From an uncultured Duganella sp. (lineage in GTDB: Bacteria; Pseudomonadota; Gammaproteobacteria; Burkholderiales; Burkholderiaceae), in contig CAMLRG010000038.1 in assembly GCA_946482335.1 (NCBI GenBank), positions 1 through 33,681 on the forward strand: a stretch of 33,681 nt of DNA. Reading direction: 5' to 3'. Below the pieces are notes generated by a model, which ran no database searches, was not told the origin of the DNA, and saw only the letters and a list, made by a program, of their open reading frames with translations. Shown here one piece after another: positions 30,985 through 33,681 of the stretch (positions are counted from its first letter, which is position 1; every line of letters starts with the position of its first letter). A program made the position numbers and the translations under genes.

Positions 30985-32955
30985 CTATTCATCATTTAGA
31001 GTTATTTCATAAATCCCCGCGGAGGTCTCGCGAACGAAGTGCAGGCCGGCTTCGCGCGCCAGCGCCAGCTTGCCGGGGGCGGAACGGAAGACCACCGGGC
31101 CGCGCGTGCGGACCGGCGCGAAACTCCAACTGCGTGCCGAACCATTGGCCGCGCGCGTAATGCGCTGCACCTTTTTCATGTAGTCGATCAGCACCGCGCG
31201 GTTATTGTCTGGCGAAGCGAAAATGGTCTTGCTGCCGTCCAGCCCAGGGAACGCCCCGCCACCGCTGGCGCGGTAGTTATTGGTCGCGACAATGAATTCC
31301 TGCTCCGCCCGTACCAGCTGCCCGCGCCAGGACAGGCCCTTGATGCGTTGCCCCACCGGCCGCGTCACATCGATCTGGTAACGCACATCGGGATCGGACA
31401 GCATGTCGAAGTTAAAGCCAGGGAATCCGGCATTCACCAGCTCCTGCGGCTCGCTGCGCGCCGGCTCGATGGTATTGAAGCGGCCGGCAGCCCGCTCCAG
31501 CCAGGCTTTCAGCCCTGCGCCATCGACCTTCACCGCATGAAGGTCGTTCGGGTACAGGTACAGGTCGGCCGCATTGTTCAAGGCCATGCCGCCCGGTGCC
31601 ACGTCGGTGTAGTCCGCCACGCCCGCGGCGCCGGTCTTGAATGGCGCCGATACCGACAATACCGGCAAATGGGCGTATTGCGGCATATTGGCCAGCACGT
31701 GGCGCCGCACATAGTCGGCCTGCGCCTGGTTCACCACCTGGATCGCCGACACGTCGCCGACGTCGGCGAAATAGGCCGACATGCGGAAATCCGTTTCGCC
31801 AATCGGCGTCTTCACATAGGCGATGGCCGCCTCGTGTTCGGCATTCACCAGGGCCACGATTTCCGCGTCGGGCTCGACGAAGCTGCGGTCCGGGCGCTGG
31901 ATGCTGCGCGTCTCGACGCGCGCCGCGCCGGCGTCGGCCACCCAGCGCTTGCCATCGTGGCGCAAGGCCAGCTGGATGATGCCAAGGTGCTTGCCCCACA
32001 GGCCGGGCATCACGGCCGGCACGCCGTTGACCCTGCCTGCCACCTTGTCCACGCCCAGCAGGTTGAAAGCGGCAGACTTGCTGGCAGGGTTGGGGAACAC
32101 ATCGTGCGCATGCCCGAGCAGCAAGGCGTCGATGCCTGGCACCTGGGCCAGGTGCCAGCCGCCATTTTCCATGGTCGGAGAATAGGCAGTACCGTCCAGC
32201 CCGCCATGCGCAATCGCCACGATCACCTCCGCACCTTTTGCGCGCATCTCCGGGATGTAGCGCTGCGCCGATTCGCGCCAGCCTTCGGTCCTTACCCGGC
32301 CCTCCAGCCAGCGCCTGTCCCAGCCCATGATGGCAGGGGTTGTAAAGCCGACAATACCCACCTTGACCGTCGCGGCACGTGGCCTGCCATCCGGCCCGGT
32401 CGCCGTCACGCGCTTATCGATGATGCGGTATGGCGCGAATAACGGCTCGCCGCTGCGCGCGTCGACCACATTGGCCAGCACAATCGGAAACGCCGGGCCT
32501 GCGCAAGGCTGGACACGCACATTCGGTCCTTGCGCGCCAAAACGGCTGGCCGTGACCTGGCCAAGAAAATCCAGTCCCCAGTTAAATTCGTGGTTGCCGA
32601 CCGAACCGCCGTCGAAGCCCAGCGCATTCATGGCCCTGTGGATGGCCAGTGCCTGCCCGCAGCCGACCGGTTTGACCAGGGCCTGGTAGTCGCCCAGCGC
32701 CGTCCCCTGGATGGTGTCGCCATTATCGAGCAGCAGGGTATTGGCGAACTCGCGCCGCGCCTGGCGGATCAGCGTGGCGGTGCGCTCCAGGCCAAGCGCG
32801 GGATCCGGCGCAAGCTTGTAATAATCATAACTGCGCACATTGGCGTGCAGGTCGGTGGTTTCCAGCACGGCCAGCGTGGCGTGGCTGCCGGGCGGCGGCA
32901 AATGGCTGCAGCCGGCCAGCAGCACGACGGCAATGGCAAGGGAATAGTTTCGCAT
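30985..32955 (-). CDS. cpdB: 2',3'-cyclic-nucleotide 2'-phosphodiesterase/3'-nucleotidase, lipoprotein form
   Basis: A 656-residue protein from ATG 32955. The N terminus MRNYSLAIAVVLLAGC is a lipoprotein signal with a lipobox Cys. The metallophosphoesterase domain has LETTDLHANVRSYDYY, LLDNGDTIQG, GNHEFNWGLDFL, AIAHGGLD and LLGHAHDVFP. The C-terminal 5'-nucleotidase domain has NNAADLYLYPNDLHAVKVDG, GFNFDMLSDPDVRYQID and ATNNYRASGGGAFPG. It would hydrolyse extracellular 2',3'-cyclic nucleotides and 3'-nucleotides for phosphate or nucleoside salvage. E. coli CpdB is soluble in the periplasm, so lipid anchoring is a difference. No Shine-Dalgarno precedes this start. It is divergent from prfB. 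Confidence 0.9.
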   Translation of the reverse strand: MRNYSLAIAVVLLAGCSHLPPPGSHATLAVLETTDLHANVRSYDYYKLAPDPALGLERTATLIRQARREFANTLLLDNGDTIQGTALGDYQALVKPVGCGQALAIHRAMNALGFDGGSVGNHEFNWGLDFLGQVTASRFGAQGPNVRVQPCAGPAFPIVLANVVDARSGEPLFAPYRIIDKRVTATGPDGRPRAATVKVGIVGFTTPAIMGWDRRWLEGRVRTEGWRESAQRYIPEMRAKGAEVIVAIAHGGLDGTAYSPTMENGGWHLAQVPGIDALLLGHAHDVFPNPASKSAAFNLLGVDKVAGRVNGVPAVMPGLWGKHLGIIQLALRHDGKRWVADAGAARVETRSIQRPDRSFVEPDAEIVALVNAEHEAAIAYVKTPIGETDFRMSAYFADVGDVSAIQVVNQAQADYVRRHVLANMPQYAHLPVLSVSAPFKTGAAGVADYTDVAPGGMALNNAADLYLYPNDLHAVKVDGAGLKAWLERAAGRFNTIEPARSEPQELVNAGFPGFNFDMLSDPDVRYQIDVTRPVGQRIKGLSWRGQLVRAEQEFIVATNNYRASGGGAFPGLDGSKTIFASPDNNRAVLIDYMKKVQRITRAANGSARSWSFAPVRTRGPVVFRSAPGKLALAREAGLHFVRETSAGIYEITLNDE

Positions 32956-33001
32956 GGGGCGGATAATACCCTCCACAGCCACGGCCTGGGGCATTACGGG
33001 G

Positions 33002-33007
33002 TATAAT
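33002..33007 (+). promoter_or_regulatory. Candidate -10 element of prfB
   Basis: A perfect TATAAT, 38 bases before the prfB ATG. The expected -35 position (CCACGG, 32979-32984) does not match consensus, so this is a partial promoter prediction. Confidence 0.4.
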
Positions 33008-33044
33008 TCACGGTTTGATTTCACATTTGGAAAAGCAGAAGACC

Positions 33045-33681
33045 ATGGAAGCTGAACGCATCAATTCCCTCGCCAACCTGCTCGCCGACCTGACGTCGCG
33101 CGAAGCCGAACTTCGGAGGTATCTTTGACTTCGATAAGAAGTCGGAGAAACTGGAACAACTGAACGCCGAACTGGAAGATCCGGCCGTTTGGAATGACCC
33201 GAAAAAAGCCCAGGACATGGGCCGCGAGAAAAAAGCCCTCGAAGGCGTCGTCCTCACGCTGCAGAAAGCCGAAAGCGACCTGCGCGACATGAACGAACTG
33301 TTCGAGATGGGCAAGGAAGAAGGCGACGACGACACCCTCGAGGCAGTGATTGCCGATACCGAGGAAATCAAAAAAGTCATCGAAACCATGGAGTTCCGCC
33401 GGATGTTCAGCAATCCGATGGACCCGAACAACTGCTTTATCGACATCCAGGCCGGCGCCGGCGGCACCGAAGCCCAGGACTGGGCCTCCATGCTGCTGCG
33501 CCAGTACCTGCGCTATTGCGACCGCAAGGGCTTCAAGGCCGAAGTGCTGGAAGAGTCCGAAGGCGAGGTTGCCGGCATCAAGACCGCTACCCTGAAAGTG
33601 GAAGGCGAATACGCCTACGGCCACCTGCGCACCGAAACCGGCGTGCACCGCCTGGTGCGCAAGTCGCCGTTCGACTCGGCC
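33045..33681 (+). CDS. prfB: Peptide chain release factor 2 (3' end outside window), programmed +1 frameshift
   Basis: The zero frame runs from ATG 33045 to TGA 33126-33128 (27 codons, ending RRYL). Translation continues after a +1 shift at CTT-TGA-C, giving [13 protein letters not shown] and then normal RF2: [45 protein letters not shown]. The SPF tripeptide that reads UGA/UAA is present just before the window edge; the GGQ catalytic loop lies beyond it. RF2 releases completed chains at UGA and UAA stops. Confidence 0.95.
33114..33129 (+). promoter_or_regulatory. prfB programmed frameshift signal
   Basis: CGGAGG-TAT-CTT-TGA-C: an internal Shine-Dalgarno-like GGAGG three bases before the slippery CTT and the in-frame UGA followed by C, a poor termination context. 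This is the classical autoregulatory arrangement, in which low RF2 favours the shift to the +1 frame. Confidence 0.95.

Overview
The window is high-GC, densely coded DNA of betaproteobacterial type. The dCTP deaminase, the recJ/prfB neighbourhood, two LolC/E proteins and the overall codon and motif style fit Burkholderiales, most likely family Oxalobacteraceae (Massilia/Duganella/Janthinobacterium-like). That placement is inferred from protein style and gene order, not from a search. No rRNA, tRNA, CRISPR array or recognisable insertion sequence was seen, and no gene-free stretch exceeds about 125 bases.

Region 1 (1-1929, + strand): the 3' end of an Orn/Lys/Arg-type decarboxylase, then a sigma-54 enhancer-binding activator with a degenerate receiver-like N terminus.

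Region 2 (1926-9600, - strand) is the most interesting part. Six tightly coupled genes form one operon. In transcription order they encode: a two-module glycine-rich protein; a HEVGH metalloprotease-like protein; a 725-residue protein of unknown function; a PLP enzyme of the alpha-oxoamine synthase type with altered active-site residues; a GIY-YIG-like protein fused to the same glycine-rich module; and a small amidohydrolase. Just upstream lies a consensus sigma-54 promoter (TGGCAC-N5-TTGC). Further upstream are two copies of the palindrome GCGAA-N6-TTCGC, exactly 42 bp apart centre to centre, which is four helical turns. The activator gene at the far end of the operon is the obvious candidate regulator. 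I do not recognise this system as a named one.

Region 3 (9599-14046): an envelope-stress-like unit. A CpxR/CpxA-like two-component pair is divergent from a Spy/CpxP-like protein, a Gly/Pro-rich protein and a Tat-lipoprotein intradiol dioxygenase-like protein. The intergenic region carries four phased GTAAA/GTAAG repeats of the CpxR-box type.

Region 4 (14043-24945): mostly housekeeping. It holds dcd, an alpha/beta hydrolase, an operon of two LolC/E paralogues, lolD, tatD and comEC, and, divergently, a conserved recJ-linked protein and recJ.

Region 5 (24946-32955): accessory genes between recJ and prfB, which are neighbours in E. coli. They comprise an NTF2-like secreted protein, an isolated and compact pair of type VI secretion baseplate genes (tssF, tssG), an Xre-RES toxin-antitoxin pair with its own promoter and operator-like palindrome, a DUF2288 protein, a secreted alpha/beta hydrolase with a TPR tail, and a CpdB-like lipoprotein nucleotidase.

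Region 6 (33045-end): the start of prfB, with the classical programmed +1 frameshift.
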